Shown here one piece after another: positions 6,766 to 6,766 of a stretch of DNA of 6,766 nt (within the stretch, counting starts at the first letter, position 1; each line of letters starts with the position of its first letter). Position numbers and translations under genes: made by a program. The notes under the pieces are model-generated. The model worked only from the letters and a program-made list of their open reading frames with translations, had not been told where the DNA came from and searched no databases. The stretch is from an uncultured Collinsella sp. (lineage in GTDB: Bacteria; Actinomycetota; Coriobacteriia; Coriobacteriales; Coriobacteriaceae). The stretch is taken from positions 1-6,766 of the forward strand of contig CAUHFS010000074.1 of assembly GCA_959605475.1 (NCBI GenBank), written 5' to 3'.

Positions 6766-6766
6766 A

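Overview
The window looks like chromosomal DNA from a high-GC Gram-positive bacterium. Evidence for this is GC-rich third codon positions, AAGGAG-type ribosome binding sites, GTG starts, and FtsX-type permease and histidine kinase fragments without an outer-membrane partner. The overall style recalls Coriobacteriia such as Collinsella, but that is an impression from protein and repeat style, not a search result. All supported genes lie on the + strand.

Layout: positions 1-584 contain no convincing gene. They hold a strong hairpin at the left edge, a 170-nt block almost without adenine (71-240), a doubtful 70-codon frame and a 14-nt direct repeat. Next come an O6-alkylguanine-DNA alkyltransferase gene (ogt-type, 585-1160) and a weak terminator. 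A truncated histidine kinase (1354-1857) keeps only the tail of the dimerisation helix and a complete ATPase domain. An AIM24/TIGR00266-family gene (2006-2680) has its own promoter, a good Shine-Dalgarno site and a very strong terminator. The window ends with a two-gene ABC exporter-type operon: an ATPase (3093-3794) overlapping a 925-residue double-FtsX permease (3788-6565), closed by a GC-rich hairpin at 6628-6670.

The most notable structural feature is a 47-nt repeat present twice in opposite orientation (1864-1910 and 2992-3038, two mismatches). The copies bracket the AIM24 transcription unit and separate the kinase remnant from the ABC operon. One copy forms a 15-bp hairpin that covers the stop codon of the kinase remnant. 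This could be two copies of a dispersed palindromic repeat, or the ends of a cassette of about 1.2 kb; the sequence alone does not decide.

Functionally, ogt is a stand-alone DNA repair gene. The ABC pair probably forms a MacB/BceAB-like mechanotransmission or export complex of unknown substrate. The kinase remnant may be what is left of a two-component system that once neighboured the transporter. I found no CRISPR array, transposase, tRNA or rRNA gene. I do not see a clearly new biological system; the repeat-bracketed AIM24 unit is the best candidate for a second look.
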